A stretch of DNA of 64,000 nucleotides from Salinisphaera orenii subsp. orenii MK-B5 (GCF_003788635.1 NZ_AYKH01000006.1:46652-110651), one strand, 5' to 3'; shown: positions 28,888 to 37,623, counted from the stretch's first letter. Notes: generated from the letters alone by a model not told the origin. Made by a program: numbers and translations.

Positions 28888-30692
28888 TGGCCGCGCATGA
28901 ACAGTCGGTCGAGCCCGGCCATGTCGACCTGAATCCAGCTGGGGCGGCCGTGATTGCAGTGCCCGGCGCGATCGGTGTGCTCCATGTCGCGCAGCAGCGC
29001 GTTCATCTCGGTGAGCGTCAGCCGCCGCCCCGCCTTGACCGCCGCCTTGCAGCCCATGTCCGCCAGCACGTCGTCGATGGCGTCGCGCACGCCGTCGGCG
29101 CCGCGCAACCCGTCGTCGAGTTCACCGATGACGTCCCGCGCCAGGGCGATGTAGTCGCCGTCGGCAAGCAGCGCCGGCACCCCGCGCAGCAGCGCCGTCG
29201 TCGGCCCGCTGCGGCTGATGTCCAGGCCGACCGCGGCCAACGCCTCGCCGTGCTGTTCCACGGCCGCGGCCTCGGTCTCGGCGAGCGCGAGCGTCTCCGG
29301 CACCAGCAGGCACCGGCCGGCGATCTCGCCCGAGGAATACTCCGCCTTGAGCTGCTCGTAAAGCACGCGCTCGTGCGCGGCGTGCATGTCGACCAGGATC
29401 AGGCCGTCGCGATTCTGGGCGAGGATGTAGATATCGTGCAGCTGGCCGATCGCATAGCCGAGCGCGGGGGTGTCGTCGGGTTCCGGCGCGGGCGCCGCGG
29501 CCGCCGCGGGCGTGGGCTCGGGCGGCGCCTGGAACCGATAGGCCGCCGCGACGTCGCCCACCCCCGGCCGGGTGTCGAACCCGAACCCCCGGGTCGGCTG
29601 CGGTCCGGCGGCCGCGGGCGGCTCGGGCGCGGCGACCGGCCCGGTATCGGCTGCGGGCTCGCGTACCGGCAGCTCGACGTGCCGCGCGGGATGCGGGGTG
29701 GCCTCCACCGCCGCGAGCGCGCGACCGACGCTGCGGAATACGAAATCGTGCACCAGACGCGACTGGCGGAATCGCACCTCGGCCTTGGCCGGATGCGCAT
29801 TGACGTCGACCTGCCGCGGGTCGACCTCCAAATAGAGCACATAGGCCGGATGCCGCTGATTGTGCAGCAGATCGCGATAGGCCAGACGCACCGCGTGGTT
29901 GAAGACCCGATCGCGGATGGGCCGCGCGTTGACATAGCTGTACTGCAGATCGGCCTGGCCGCGCGAGAATCCGGGCGTCGCCACCCAGCCGGTCAGACGC
30001 AGCCCGGCCGCGGCCTCGTCCACCGCCACGGCGTGTTCGTCGAAGCTCTTGCCCAGCACCCGGACCACCCGGGCGAGGCGCGCCGCGGTGTCCGCCGCCG
30101 GGGCGAGCCGCGCAAGTTCGACGCCGTCGTGACGCAGTACGAACCCGATGTCGAAGCGCGACAACGCCAGCTGGTTGAAGGCGCGCCGCAGATGCCGAAG
30201 CTCGGTCGCCGGCGCGCGCAGGAATTTGCGGCGCGCAGGGATCCGGGCGAACAGTTCCCGCACTTCGACACGCGTGCCGCGATTCTGCGGCGCCGGCCGC
30301 GCGTCGTCGTGGCGGCCCGGGGATACTGCCCAGCCGTGCTCGGCGCCCGGTCCGCAGGAGGCCACGGTCAGCTCGGCCACCGAAGCGATGCTCGCCAGGG
30401 CCTCGCCGCGAAAGCCCAGACTCGCGACCGCCTCGAGCTGGGACAGGCTGCTGATCTTGCTGGTCGCGTGCCGGGCCACCGCCATCGGCAGCTCGCTCGG
30501 CGCGATGCCGTCGCCGTCATCGTCGACCACGATGCGACGCAGACCACCCTGTTCCACCTCGACCTCGATATGCGCCGCGCCCGCGTCGAGACTGTTCTCG
30601 ACCAGTTCCTTGACGATGGAAGCCGGCCGTTCGACGACTTCGCCGGCGGCGATCTGGCTGATCAGTTGGTCGTCTAGCGGCAGGATCGGCAT
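28884..30692 (-). CDS. mutL: DNA mismatch repair protein MutL (endonuclease type)
   Basis: GHKL ATPase that couples MutS mismatch recognition to strand removal. It has 602 residues. ATPase motifs are ENSLDAGA, DDDGDGI and GFRGEALASIASV. A Pro/Ala-rich linker (about 345-420) leads to the dimerisation domain with DMHAAHERVLYE near residue 435, fitting the DxHAxxExxxxE nuclease motif, plus GCKAAVKAG and GHCNHGRP metal-site motifs. E. coli MutL lacks these, so this one probably nicks DNA itself. The start at MPILPLDDQLISQIAAGEV is conserved. Confidence 0.96.
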   Translation of the reverse strand: MPILPLDDQLISQIAAGEVVERPASIVKELVENSLDAGAAHIEVEVEQGGLRRIVVDDDGDGIAPSELPMAVARHATSKISSLSQLEAVASLGFRGEALASIASVAELTVASCGPGAEHGWAVSPGRHDDARPAPQNRGTRVEVRELFARIPARRKFLRAPATELRHLRRAFNQLALSRFDIGFVLRHDGVELARLAPAADTAARLARVVRVLGKSFDEHAVAVDEAAAGLRLTGWVATPGFSRGQADLQYSYVNARPIRDRVFNHAVRLAYRDLLHNQRHPAYVLYLEVDPRQVDVNAHPAKAEVRFRQSRLVHDFVFRSVGRALAAVEATPHPARHVELPVREPAADTGPVAAPEPPAAAGPQPTRGFGFDTRPGVGDVAAAYRFQAPPEPTPAAAAAPAPEPDDTPALGYAIGQLHDIYILAQNRDGLILVDMHAAHERVLYEQLKAEYSSGEIAGRCLLVPETLALAETEAAAVEQHGEALAAVGLDISRSGPTTALLRGVPALLADGDYIALARDVIGELDDGLRGADGVRDAIDDVLADMGCKAAVKAGRRLTLTEMNALLRDMEHTDRAGHCNHGRPSWIQVDMAGLDRLFMRGQ

Positions 30693-30980
30693 GGGCGGTA
30701 AACGGCGTCCGGGTCGACTCGGGCGCCCCATTCTAATCCGGTACCAGCCGCCACGCCGACCAGCACCGGTAACGCCCGTACCGCGCCGACAAACCCGGCG
30801 CTCCTGCGCGATCGCCGGGCACGCCCCGGCGGTGCCGGAAGATCCCGCCCGAGCCGGGCCCACTGGCCATAGCGAGCCCGGCGTCAGGCCACCATTTCGG
30901 TGCGCGCGAGTGGGCCGTATTTCCTTGCGGGCGTGCGAACCGGCGATTTGCGACGCGCCGCCGCTCGGAGCAGGCAGCTC

Positions 30981-31003
30981 TTTTCTTGACTCATCCAAGA
31001 AAA
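30981..31003. promoter_or_regulatory. Palindromic operator candidate for the Fur-family regulator
   Basis: TTTTCTTG, 7 bases, CAAGAAAA: a perfect inverted repeat with 8-base arms, 23 bases in all. It overlaps the -35 box of the fur-kat promoter. Size and A/T-rich arms suit a Fur/PerR-family dimer site, so autoregulation by the downstream gene is likely but inferred. Confidence 0.65.
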
Positions 31004-31014
31004 TAAATGATTAT
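30986..31014 (+). promoter_or_regulatory. Promoter of the fur-kat operon
   Basis: TTGACT, exactly 17 bases, GATTAT. Transcription would begin near 31021, only a few bases before the ATG at 31024, so the mRNA is nearly leaderless. The -35 lies inside the palindrome 30981-31003. Confidence 0.65.
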
Positions 31015-31023
31015 GCTTCTGCA

Positions 31024-31473
31024 ATGAGTCGAGACACAGCAACCACGGTTCAGGAACTGCGCGACAACGGTCTGCGGGTCACCGCACATCGTTTCGCGGT
31101 ACTCGAATGGCTGGTCGACCATCCGCATGCGACCGTCGAGCAGGTGCACGACGGCGTCGGCGCGCGGATCGGGGCCATCTCGAAACAGGCCGTGTACGAC
31201 GTGCTGTCGGCCTGCATGGAAGCCGATCTGGTCCGCCAGATCAAGCCTGCCGGGCATCCCGCCCGCTTCGAGCGTCGCACCGGCGACAACCATCATCACC
31301 TGATCTGCCGCGGCTGCGGCAAGATCGACGATGTCGACTGCGTGGTCGGCGATGCGCCCTGCCTCTCGCCGGGCCATGACCACGATTTCGACGTCGACGA
31401 AGCGGAGGTGATGTTCTGGGGCGTCTGCGCGGACTGTCGTTCGCATGCAACCCCGGCCGAACAGGCTGTGTGA
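31024..31473 (+). CDS. Fur-family transcriptional regulator (peroxide/catalase-linked)
   Basis: DNA-binding metalloregulator of 149 residues. The N-terminal winged helix ([39 protein letters not shown]) is followed by a metal/dimerisation domain with [19 protein letters not shown] and a second pair CADC, i.e. two CxxC motifs for structural zinc. Placement directly before a catalase gene (61 bases) resembles furA-katG and perR-kat pairs, so it probably represses the catalase until peroxide stress. The metal and signal cannot be told from sequence. The ATG has no ribosome-binding site, in keeping with a near-leaderless mRNA. Confidence 0.9.
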   Translation: MSRDTATTVQELRDNGLRVTAHRFAVLEWLVDHPHATVEQVHDGVGARIGAISKQAVYDVLSACMEADLVRQIKPAGHPARFERRTGDNHHHLICRGCGKIDDVDCVVGDAPCLSPGHDHDFDVDEAEVMFWGVCADCRSHATPAEQAV

Positions 31474-31488
31474 TCGATTCTTTGAAAG

Positions 31489-31509
31489 GCGTGACCCGCT
31501 GCGTCACGC
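31489..31509 (+). promoter_or_regulatory. Intercistronic hairpin between fur-family gene and catalase gene
   Basis: GCGTGAC / GTCACGC, 7-base perfect stem with a 7-base loop, located between the stop at 31473 and the catalase ribosome-binding site. It has no T tract, so it is not an intrinsic terminator. It may affect relative expression or mRNA stability. Confidence 0.4.
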
Positions 31510-31534
31510 GCCGAACCACCGGGAGGACAGAACC

Positions 31535-32992
31535 TTGACAGACGATATCCGCAACACCGAAACGACGACCGGCGGCGAGCCGTATCCGAGCGACGAGCAT
31601 TCGCTCACCGTCGGCAACGACGGCCCGATCGTGATGCACGATCACTTCCTCATGGAGCAGATGGCGGCCTTCAACCGGGAGATGATTCCGGACCGCCAGC
31701 CGCACGCCAAGGGCGGCGGCGCCTTCGGCCAGTTCGAAGTCACCGAGGACGTGTCCAAGTACACCAAGGCGACGTTCCTGCAGAAGGGTGCGACGACCAA
31801 CATGGTCGCCCGCTTCTCCACCGTCGCCGGCGAATCCGGCAGCCCGGACACCTGGCGTGATCCGCGCGGCTTCGCGCTGAAGTTCTACACCGACGAAGGC
31901 AACTTCGACATGGTGGGTAACAACACCCCCGTGTTCTTCGTGCGCGACCCGATGAAGTTCCAGCACTTCATCCATTCGCAGAAGCGCCGCGCCGACAACG
32001 GCCTGCGCGACCACGACATGCAGTGGGACTTCTGGACGCAGTCGCCGGAATCCGCGCATCAGGTCACCTGGCTGATGGGCGATCGCGGCGTGCCCGCCAC
32101 CTGGCGCCACATGAACGGCTACTCCAGCCACACCTACATGTGGGTCAACGCCGAAGGCGAGCGCTTCTGGGTGAAGTACCACTTCAAGACCGATCAGGGC
32201 ATCAAGTGCCTGACCCAGGAACAGGCTGACCAGATGGCCGGCTCGGACGCCGACTATCATCGTCGCGACCTGTTCAACGCGATCGAGCGCGGCGACTTCC
32301 CGACCTGGACGCTGTACGTCCAGATCATGCCGTACGAGGACGCCAAGACCTACCGGATCAACCCGTTCGACCTGACCAAGATCTGGCCGCACGAGGACTA
32401 TCCGCTGCACAAGGTCGGCACCATGAAGCTGGACCGCAACCCGACCGATTTCCATACGGAGATCGAGCAGGCCGCGTTCGAGCCCAACAACATGGTGCCT
32501 GGCACCGGCGTGTCGCCCGACAAGATGCTGCTGGCCCGTACAATCTCCTATGCGGACGCCCATCGCGCCCGTCTGGGTGTGAACTACAGGCAGATTCCGG
32601 TCAACGTGCCGAAATCGCCGGTCAACAGCTACACCAAGGGCGGCGCGATGCGCATGCACAACGTCTCCGATCCGGTGTACGCGCCCAACACCAAGGGTGG
32701 CCCCCACGCCAACCCGTCCGCCTACCCGGCGAACAACGTCTGGGAAGCCGACGGCCAGATGGTGCGTGCCGCCTACACGCTGCGCAAGGACGACGGCGAC
32801 TTCAATCAGGCCAACGACCTCGTCAACAAGGTCATGAACGATGAGGAGCGTGATCGCCTGGTGAACAACGTTGTCGGCCATCTGAGCGGCGGCGTCAGCG
32901 AGCCGATCCTCGAACGCGCGTTCGAGTATTGGAAGAACGTCGATCAGACCATCGGCGAGCGCATCGAAAAAGGCGTGCGGGCGAACACCTGA
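31535..32992 (+). CDS. katA: Monofunctional haem catalase (small subunit, clade 3-like)
   Basis: Converts hydrogen peroxide to water and oxygen. It has 485 residues. It shows the catalytic His segment [27 protein letters not shown], the catalytic Asn in [13 protein letters not shown] and the proximal haem-Tyr region [15 protein letters not shown] with NYRQIPVN. There is no C-terminal flavodoxin-like domain, so it is the small-subunit type. The start is TTG 31535, preceded by GGGAGG 8 bases upstream. An in-frame codon at 31445 would overlap the regulator gene and lacks similarity. A strong terminator follows. Confidence 0.95.
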   Translation: MTDDIRNTETTTGGEPYPSDEHSLTVGNDGPIVMHDHFLMEQMAAFNREMIPDRQPHAKGGGAFGQFEVTEDVSKYTKATFLQKGATTNMVARFSTVAGESGSPDTWRDPRGFALKFYTDEGNFDMVGNNTPVFFVRDPMKFQHFIHSQKRRADNGLRDHDMQWDFWTQSPESAHQVTWLMGDRGVPATWRHMNGYSSHTYMWVNAEGERFWVKYHFKTDQGIKCLTQEQADQMAGSDADYHRRDLFNAIERGDFPTWTLYVQIMPYEDAKTYRINPFDLTKIWPHEDYPLHKVGTMKLDRNPTDFHTEIEQAAFEPNNMVPGTGVSPDKMLLARTISYADAHRARLGVNYRQIPVNVPKSPVNSYTKGGAMRMHNVSDPVYAPNTKGGPHANPSAYPANNVWEADGQMVRAAYTLRKDDGDFNQANDLVNKVMNDEERDRLVNNVVGHLSGGVSEPILERAFEYWKNVDQTIGERIEKGVRANT

Positions 32993-33021
32993 TCGCTCCA
33001 CCCCATCGCCGAGTGCGACAA

Positions 33022-33054
33022 GGGCGGCGCGTCGATCGACGCGTCGCCCTTTTT
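33022..33054 (+). terminator. Rho-independent terminator of the fur-kat operon
   Basis: 14-base stem with one mismatch (GGGCGGCGCGTCGA / TCGACGCGTCGCCC) followed by TTTTT, 29 bases after the catalase stop. Confidence 0.9.
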
Positions 33055-33228
33055 CATGTCCGGCGGATCAACGACTCGACGATGGCCCGGACCATTGGTA
33101 TCGCGAACGCCGCTCCGCCTTCGGCCGCCACCCGGTAGTCCACATCTACCGCGCCCCGGGCCACCACGGTCACAGCGACCAGCCGACCGGCCGCCCCGAT
33201 CGCAGCGGCCGACGCCGCCGATCATCAA

Positions 33229-34353
33229 TCACCGATCCGCGATCCCCGCGCCGCCCTGCGCCTGCGCAGTCTCGGCCAGACGCGCGTCCAGGCGCCCGTC
33301 GAGTGCGTGCTTGTAGTCCGCCAGCCAGCGACCCCGCCACCAGAACCGGCCCCACCAGCCCAGCGCCGTGCCGTCGGCGAGATCGATCAGGCCGCGCTCC
33401 GGACCGGCGCGATAGTGGCCCAGCGGTCGACGCGTGAGACGCGCCTGCAGATTGCGCGCCAGCACCCGGGCCTGACACGCGACGTCCATCGGCGCCGGCA
33501 CCTGCCCGCCGGGCAGACGAGCGCAGCCGCCGGCCGCGAACACCCGATCGTCGACCGTCGAATGCAGGCGCGCGTTGACACATAGACGCCCCGCCTGCGT
33601 CGGCAGACCGCCGGCATGGATGAAGCGGCTGCCGCGTTCGCGATGACTGGTCACCAGATGATCCGCACCGAAGGCCCGGCCGTCCGAACTGAGCACCGCC
33701 GCCTCCGCCAGCGTGCTGATCGCGGTATCCATCACCACATCCACGCCACGCCGGGCGAGTTCGCGCACGAGCGCACGCACCGCCCGCCGCGGCGCTTCCG
33801 GCAGCAGCCGTGGCCCCGGCACATAGAGCGCGACCGAGAGACGGCGCGGCGCCCGCGACAGCCCGGCGGCCACTTCGACCGCGCGCGCATCGGCGCCGCA
33901 GACCGCGACGCGCGGCGGGCGCCCCGTGGGCGCATGGTCGAGCGCGTCGCGGCATTGGGCCAGCGCCGCCACCGAATGGGCCGGCCAGACCTGCACACGC
34001 ACGCCGCGATCATCCAGGCCGTCCAGATCGGGCTCGAGGCCGACATCGATCGATACCGCGTCGTAGCGGTGCATCGCGCCGCCGGCGACCCAGACCCGCT
34101 GATGGCGCGCATCCAGGCCGATCGCCCGTGTCCCGGCATAGTCGAAACGCACGTCCCGACAGCGCCTGCCCAGCGATGCCCGCAGCGCCTCGGGCGTCAC
34201 CCGCCCCGCCATGAGCGCGCTGACGTGATTGCCCCGCCAGAAGCGGCCGGGATCGATGAGCGCGACCGCGATGCCGGCATCGGCGAAGCGCCGGTGCTCG
34301 GCCAGCAGCGCCATGTGGCGATGCCCGCCGCCGACGAGCACGACACGCTTCAC
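33229..34353 (-). CDS. FAD-dependent pyridine nucleotide-disulfide oxidoreductase (NDH-2-like)
   Basis: Flavoprotein of 374 residues. An N-terminal dinucleotide fold opens with VVLVGGGHRHMALL, a motif shared with type II NADH dehydrogenases, sulfide:quinone reductases and the oxidoreductase domain fused to some SelD proteins. A second nucleotide-binding region lies near VAVCGADARAVEVAAG. The C-terminal FAD motif is VFAAGGCAR. No CxxC redox pair is seen. It starts at GTG 34353, overlapping the stop of the TSUP gene (GTGA). The electron donor and acceptor are unknown. The pairing suggests a sulfur- or quinone-linked redox role (inference). Confidence 0.8.
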   Translation of the reverse strand: MKRVVLVGGGHRHMALLAEHRRFADAGIAVALIDPGRFWRGNHVSALMAGRVTPEALRASLGRRCRDVRFDYAGTRAIGLDARHQRVWVAGGAMHRYDAVSIDVGLEPDLDGLDDRGVRVQVWPAHSVAALAQCRDALDHAPTGRPPRVAVCGADARAVEVAAGLSRAPRRLSVALYVPGPRLLPEAPRRAVRALVRELARRGVDVVMDTAISTLAEAAVLSSDGRAFGADHLVTSHRERGSRFIHAGGLPTQAGRLCVNARLHSTVDDRVFAAGGCARLPGGQVPAPMDVACQARVLARNLQARLTRRPLGHYRAGPERGLIDLADGTALGWWGRFWWRGRWLADYKHALDGRLDARLAETAQAQGGAGIADR

Positions 34354-35147
34354 AGCCACCCCGCCACCGCGACGCCGAGAAGCGCCAGCATGCCGACGAG
34401 CACACCGCAGGCGATCGCGCGGGCAAGCCACGGCCGCCACCGCTCGCGCTCGACACGGCGGGCGAAACCCGCACCCGCAACCGCGCCCAGCACATACAGA
34501 CCGGAGACATAGCCCGGCGCTGCGGGCGCGAGCACGAACTGAAACCCCGCGGCCACCAGAGCGACCAGCGCCACGGCCAACAGCATCGAACCGAGCTCGA
34601 CGGGTTCGTCGGCGGGCGCGAAGCGACGCTGCAATGCGCGTACACCGGCCGCCCCCGGCGCGGCCGCCGCCGCGAGCGCGGCTCCGATCACCGCGCCGGC
34701 CGCCAGAAGCGCGGCGCCCGGATAATCGGCTTCGGCGGCGGCGGCCGCGAAGGACCGCGTCTCGCCGCGCCAGAGCGCGGCCGGGGTGTGACCGCGGGAT
34801 GTTCCGGCCAGACGCCACAGCGCCATCGCCGACGCGCAGGCCGCTGTCGCGACGATCGTAACGAGGATCGCAGCGGGCAGCCATTGCACCAGGGCGCTTA
34901 CAGCGAGGGTCACCGGCACGCCGGCCGCGGCCAGGTGCAGCGCACGGCGCGCATCGCACTGGCGTGCGCGCACCGCATCGCCCGCGGCCACCGCGCTGCA
35001 CAGCGCCAGCGCCAAGAGCAGCACCGGCAGCGCCGCCTGGGGCTGCATCCCGGCGCAGAGCACGAGCAGAGGCAGGCCGATGAACGCCCCCGTATGCGTC
35101 GTTAGACCGAAAGCCAGCCCCGCGAGCAGGCCGTAGACAAGACTCAA
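34350..35147 (-). CDS. TSUP family (TauE/SafE-like) membrane permease
   Basis: Integral membrane protein of 265 residues with about eight hydrophobic segments. The N-terminal GLLAGLAFGLTTHTGAFIGLP and the repeat-like second half (LLAAGAVIGAALAAA, GLYVLGAVAGAGFARR) fit the TSUP (sulfite/sulfonate exporter) family. The glycine signature is looser than in typical TauE proteins. The start is TTG 35147 with GGGAG upstream. The stop overlaps the oxidoreductase start by 4 bases, so both are probably made together. The substrate is not known. Confidence 0.75.
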   Translation of the reverse strand: MSLVYGLLAGLAFGLTTHTGAFIGLPLLVLCAGMQPQAALPVLLLALALCSAVAAGDAVRARQCDARRALHLAAAGVPVTLAVSALVQWLPAAILVTIVATAACASAMALWRLAGTSRGHTPAALWRGETRSFAAAAAEADYPGAALLAAGAVIGAALAAAAAPGAAGVRALQRRFAPADEPVELGSMLLAVALVALVAAGFQFVLAPAAPGYVSGLYVLGAVAGAGFARRVERERWRPWLARAIACGVLVGMLALLGVAVAGWL

Positions 35148-35527
35148 TCAGCGCTCCCGACGGTGCCCGTCCGTCGGCGCCCGCAGCGACGAATGACGGG
35201 AAAACGATCGCCCAGTCTAGGGCCTGTCAACGTTTCGTACGAGTCCGAGCCTAGCGCTGTTCCACGGCAAGACGCCCCGTAGTGCGCGCCATGCAGTCAT
35301 TCCGCACAAGCGTGCTATACGCTTTATTGCCGCATCTTGTTAATTCCATGGGCGCTTGTGACGGTTCGGCCGGCCATGCCAGATCGACTATGGGCGCGCT
35401 GCGGTGTTCCAAGCCCTAGTCGCGGCTCGCCACGAACGGCTGCGCGCGCCTTGCCGCACACGATGTGCGGTCTCCAACGCGGCGCTCGTTCATCGGCCGA
35501 TACGACATCGCGCGCCCGTATCGCCGC
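35148..35527. other. Intergenic region between TSUP gene and amiB
   Basis: About 380 bases, upstream of the TSUP gene and downstream of amiB. It is largely filled by a copy of the dispersed repeat (35278-35486) and, before it, a fragment (35221-35277, GGGCCTGTCAACG...) resembling the left end of the copy at 16.85 kb. No gene is recognised. Confidence 0.55.
35278..35486 (-). repeat. Dispersed intergenic repeat, copy 3
   Basis: Collinear with 3078-3288 over its whole length. On the minus strand its start (AGCGCCGCGTTGGAGACCGC, then TCGTGT..GGCAAGGCGCG and GCCGTTCGTGGCG) is very close to 41601-41665, and its end (GCATGGCGCGCACT) matches 41837 onward. It is the best preserved link between the copies and lies at the right edge of the inserted fur-kat/TSUP block. 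Confidence 0.65.
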
Positions 35528-37018
35528 TCAGTTGAGGCCGGCGACCTGCTGTCCGCCGGCGGCGGGAATCTCGAGCTCCATGCCGACGCGGATGGTACTG
35601 CCGCTCAACCCGTTCGCGCTGCGCAGGTCACCCACGCTCACACCGTACTGCTGGGCGATGCCCGACAGGGTTTCGCCGCTGCGCACCTTGTGGACCTGAT
35701 TCTCGGCGATGAGCGTCGATGGCCGATAGCTGGCGAAATAGCCCTTGATGCCGCGCAGCATCGCCCGCGCCAGATCCTTCTGGTAAGCACTGCTCAACAG
35801 CTTGCGTTCCTCGCGCGGGTTCGAGATGAAGGCCGATTCGACCAAAAACGACGGAATATCGGGCGACTTCAGGACCATGAAACCCGCCTGCTGCACCTTC
35901 GACTTGTGCAGTTGGCCCAAGTCGTCGAGTTCCCGGAGCACGCGGCCGCCGGCATCCAGACTCGCTTCGATGCTCGCGCTCTGCGACAGGTCGAGCATGA
36001 ACGACGCCAGACTGTCGTCCTTGCCCTTGAGACTGACACCGCCGACGAGATCGGACGCGTTTTCGCGCTGGGCCAGCCACCGCGCATGTTCGCTCGTCGC
36101 GCCGTGATGCGACAGCGCATAGACCGAGGCGCCGCTGGCCAGCGCGCCGCCGGGTGCGGCGTCGGCGTGGATCGAGACGAACAGATCCGCCCTGGCTTCG
36201 CGCGCCTTGACCATGCGTTCGCGCAGGCCGATGTAGTAATCGCCGTCGCGCGTGAGCACGCCACGCATGTTCGGCTGAGCGTCGACCATGGACTTGAGCC
36301 GACGCGCAATCTCCAGTACCACATCCTTTTCGTGCGTGCCGCTCGGCCCGAGCGCCCCCGGATCCTTGCCGCCGTGGCCGGCATCGATGACGATCACGAT
36401 ATCCCGGGAGGGCGGCTCCGGCGTACGCGCCGCGCGCTGGCGGCCCGAGCCGCGCTTGTCCGCCTCGGCGTCGGACACCTGCGCCAGCGCGGCGGCGGTG
36501 TCGTCGGCGGTCTGGTCACCGGTGGCGGAAGCGACGTCCGAATCCGGCCGCTCGCCGCCGGCCGCAGCTTTTTCGGACGATTCATCACGCGCCGCGGTGC
36601 GTGTCGTCGGTGCCCCGTTTTCGCGGTAGAGGTCCACGACCAGACGATAGGGATGCGACTCATCCGGATCGAGCATAAAGCTCTTCGGCGACACGGCTTC
36701 GGCGAGGTCGATGACCACCCGCAGATCGTCACCGTTCCGAACCCCGGTGCGCAGCCGTTTGATCAGGCCGCTGCCGCGCGTATCACCGCCCACGGCGGAT
36801 ACCGCACGGGCGTCCGGCAGATCCACCACCAGCCGCAACGGGTCGTCGAGCATGAACAGATCGGGTTCGGTCGCGCCGGCGAGGTCGAAGACCACGCGTG
36901 TCTTGTCTGCGGATGCCCAGAGGCGGACATCCTTAAGCGTCGCCCGATCGGCCGTGGCCGCCGTAGCCAGGCACAGCAGCAGTCCGAAAACCAGCCATTG
37001 CAAGCTCGCGCGCATCAT
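35528..37018 (-). CDS. amiB: N-acetylmuramoyl-L-alanine amidase (AMIN-Amidase_3-LysM)
   Basis: Periplasmic zinc amidase that splits septal peptidoglycan at cell separation. It has 496 residues. A signal peptide (about 1-23) is followed by an AMIN septal-targeting domain (about 27-130), an acidic/Ser linker, and the amidase domain with zinc and catalytic residues in IDAGHGGKDPGA, HEKDVVLE, FVSIHADA and LVESAFISN. A LysM domain (HKVRSGETLSGIAQQYGV) ends the protein. It follows tsaE as in other gammaproteobacteria, but mutL, normally next, lies about 5 kb away. Confidence 0.94.
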   Translation of the reverse strand: MMRASLQWLVFGLLLCLATAATADRATLKDVRLWASADKTRVVFDLAGATEPDLFMLDDPLRLVVDLPDARAVSAVGGDTRGSGLIKRLRTGVRNGDDLRVVIDLAEAVSPKSFMLDPDESHPYRLVVDLYRENGAPTTRTAARDESSEKAAAGGERPDSDVASATGDQTADDTAAALAQVSDAEADKRGSGRQRAARTPEPPSRDIVIVIDAGHGGKDPGALGPSGTHEKDVVLEIARRLKSMVDAQPNMRGVLTRDGDYYIGLRERMVKAREARADLFVSIHADAAPGGALASGASVYALSHHGATSEHARWLAQRENASDLVGGVSLKGKDDSLASFMLDLSQSASIEASLDAGGRVLRELDDLGQLHKSKVQQAGFMVLKSPDIPSFLVESAFISNPREERKLLSSAYQKDLARAMLRGIKGYFASYRPSTLIAENQVHKVRSGETLSGIAQQYGVSVGDLRSANGLSGSTIRVGMELEIPAAGGQQVAGLN

Positions 37019-37158
37019 TGGTCGCCCTGTGCGGATGGCCCCGAAGAATAATCGCCCGACTAGAGCCTATCGCCACCTCTCAAGGCTGACAACCATTTTT
37101 TCCCAATCAAAACAGCGCTCAGGCGCGTCCTCTTTTCTATCCACTTGAAAGAATTGAC

Positions 37159-37623
37159 CTATGTGGCATTTTCAAGCGCCGCCAGCAGGCGCTCGCCGGC
37201 CGCGGAGTGGGCGCTGACACGCGCTCGCCGGCCAGGCTCGTGATACTGCAGTTCGATGGTGGCATCCATCGACGGCAGAAAGCCGGCGCCGCGGTCGGCC
37301 CATTCCACGCAGAGCCAGTCGCGCGCCGGATCGATCTCCCGAATACCGAGGAATTCCAGCTCCTCGGGATCGCCGAGCCGATAGAGATCGAGATGGTGAA
37401 ACATGCGTCCCGCCACCGCATACGGCTCGACGAGCGTGTAGCTCGGCGAGGCCACGGCACCGGTGTGGCCCAGCGCCCGCAGCACCGCCCGCGCGAGTGC
37501 TGTCTTGCCCGCGCCCAGCTCGCCGGACAGCGCGATCGCCATGCCGCCCTCACTTCGCGCCAGGACAGCGCCGATGCGCGCGCCCAGCGTCGCCGTGGCG
37601 TCCGGGTCCGGCAGATCGATCAC
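37159..37623 (-). CDS. tsaE: tRNA t6A biosynthesis ATPase TsaE
   Basis: P-loop ATPase that works with TsaB and TsaD in threonylcarbamoylation of A37. It has 154 residues. It shows Walker A SGELGAGKTALAR, ASPSYTLVEPY, HLDLYRLGDPEE and CVEWADR. The start is GTG 37623, overlapping the nnr stop (GTGA, 37620-37623). No ATG or other better start occurs near the conserved N-terminus. It lies between nnr and amiB. Confidence 0.94.
   Translation of the reverse strand: MIDLPDPDATATLGARIGAVLARSEGGMAIALSGELGAGKTALARAVLRALGHTGAVASPSYTLVEPYAVAGRMFHHLDLYRLGDPEELEFLGIREIDPARDWLCVEWADRGAGFLPSMDATIELQYHEPGRRARVSAHSAAGERLLAALENAT

Larger units (their letters stand above)
30693..31023. other. Intergenic region between divergent mutL and fur-family gene
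   Basis: About 330 bases. The right end holds the fur-kat promoter and palindrome (30981-31014). The middle is G+C-rich with several short inverted repeats (for example the CCGGGC-rich part near 30800-30880). A part near 30900-30960 shows only a doubtful resemblance to the dispersed repeat. No gene is seen. Confidence 0.5.

Noticed and set aside
30700..30960. Possible fifth copy of the dispersed repeat at the left edge of the fur-kat block
   Set aside because: Only short scattered matches (CGCACG, GCAAGG); not better than chance by eye, so not annotated.
31445..31534. Upstream in-frame extension of the catalase into the regulator gene
   Set aside because: No similarity to catalases, overlaps the regulator's 3' end, and the TTG at 31535 has a strong GGGAGG.
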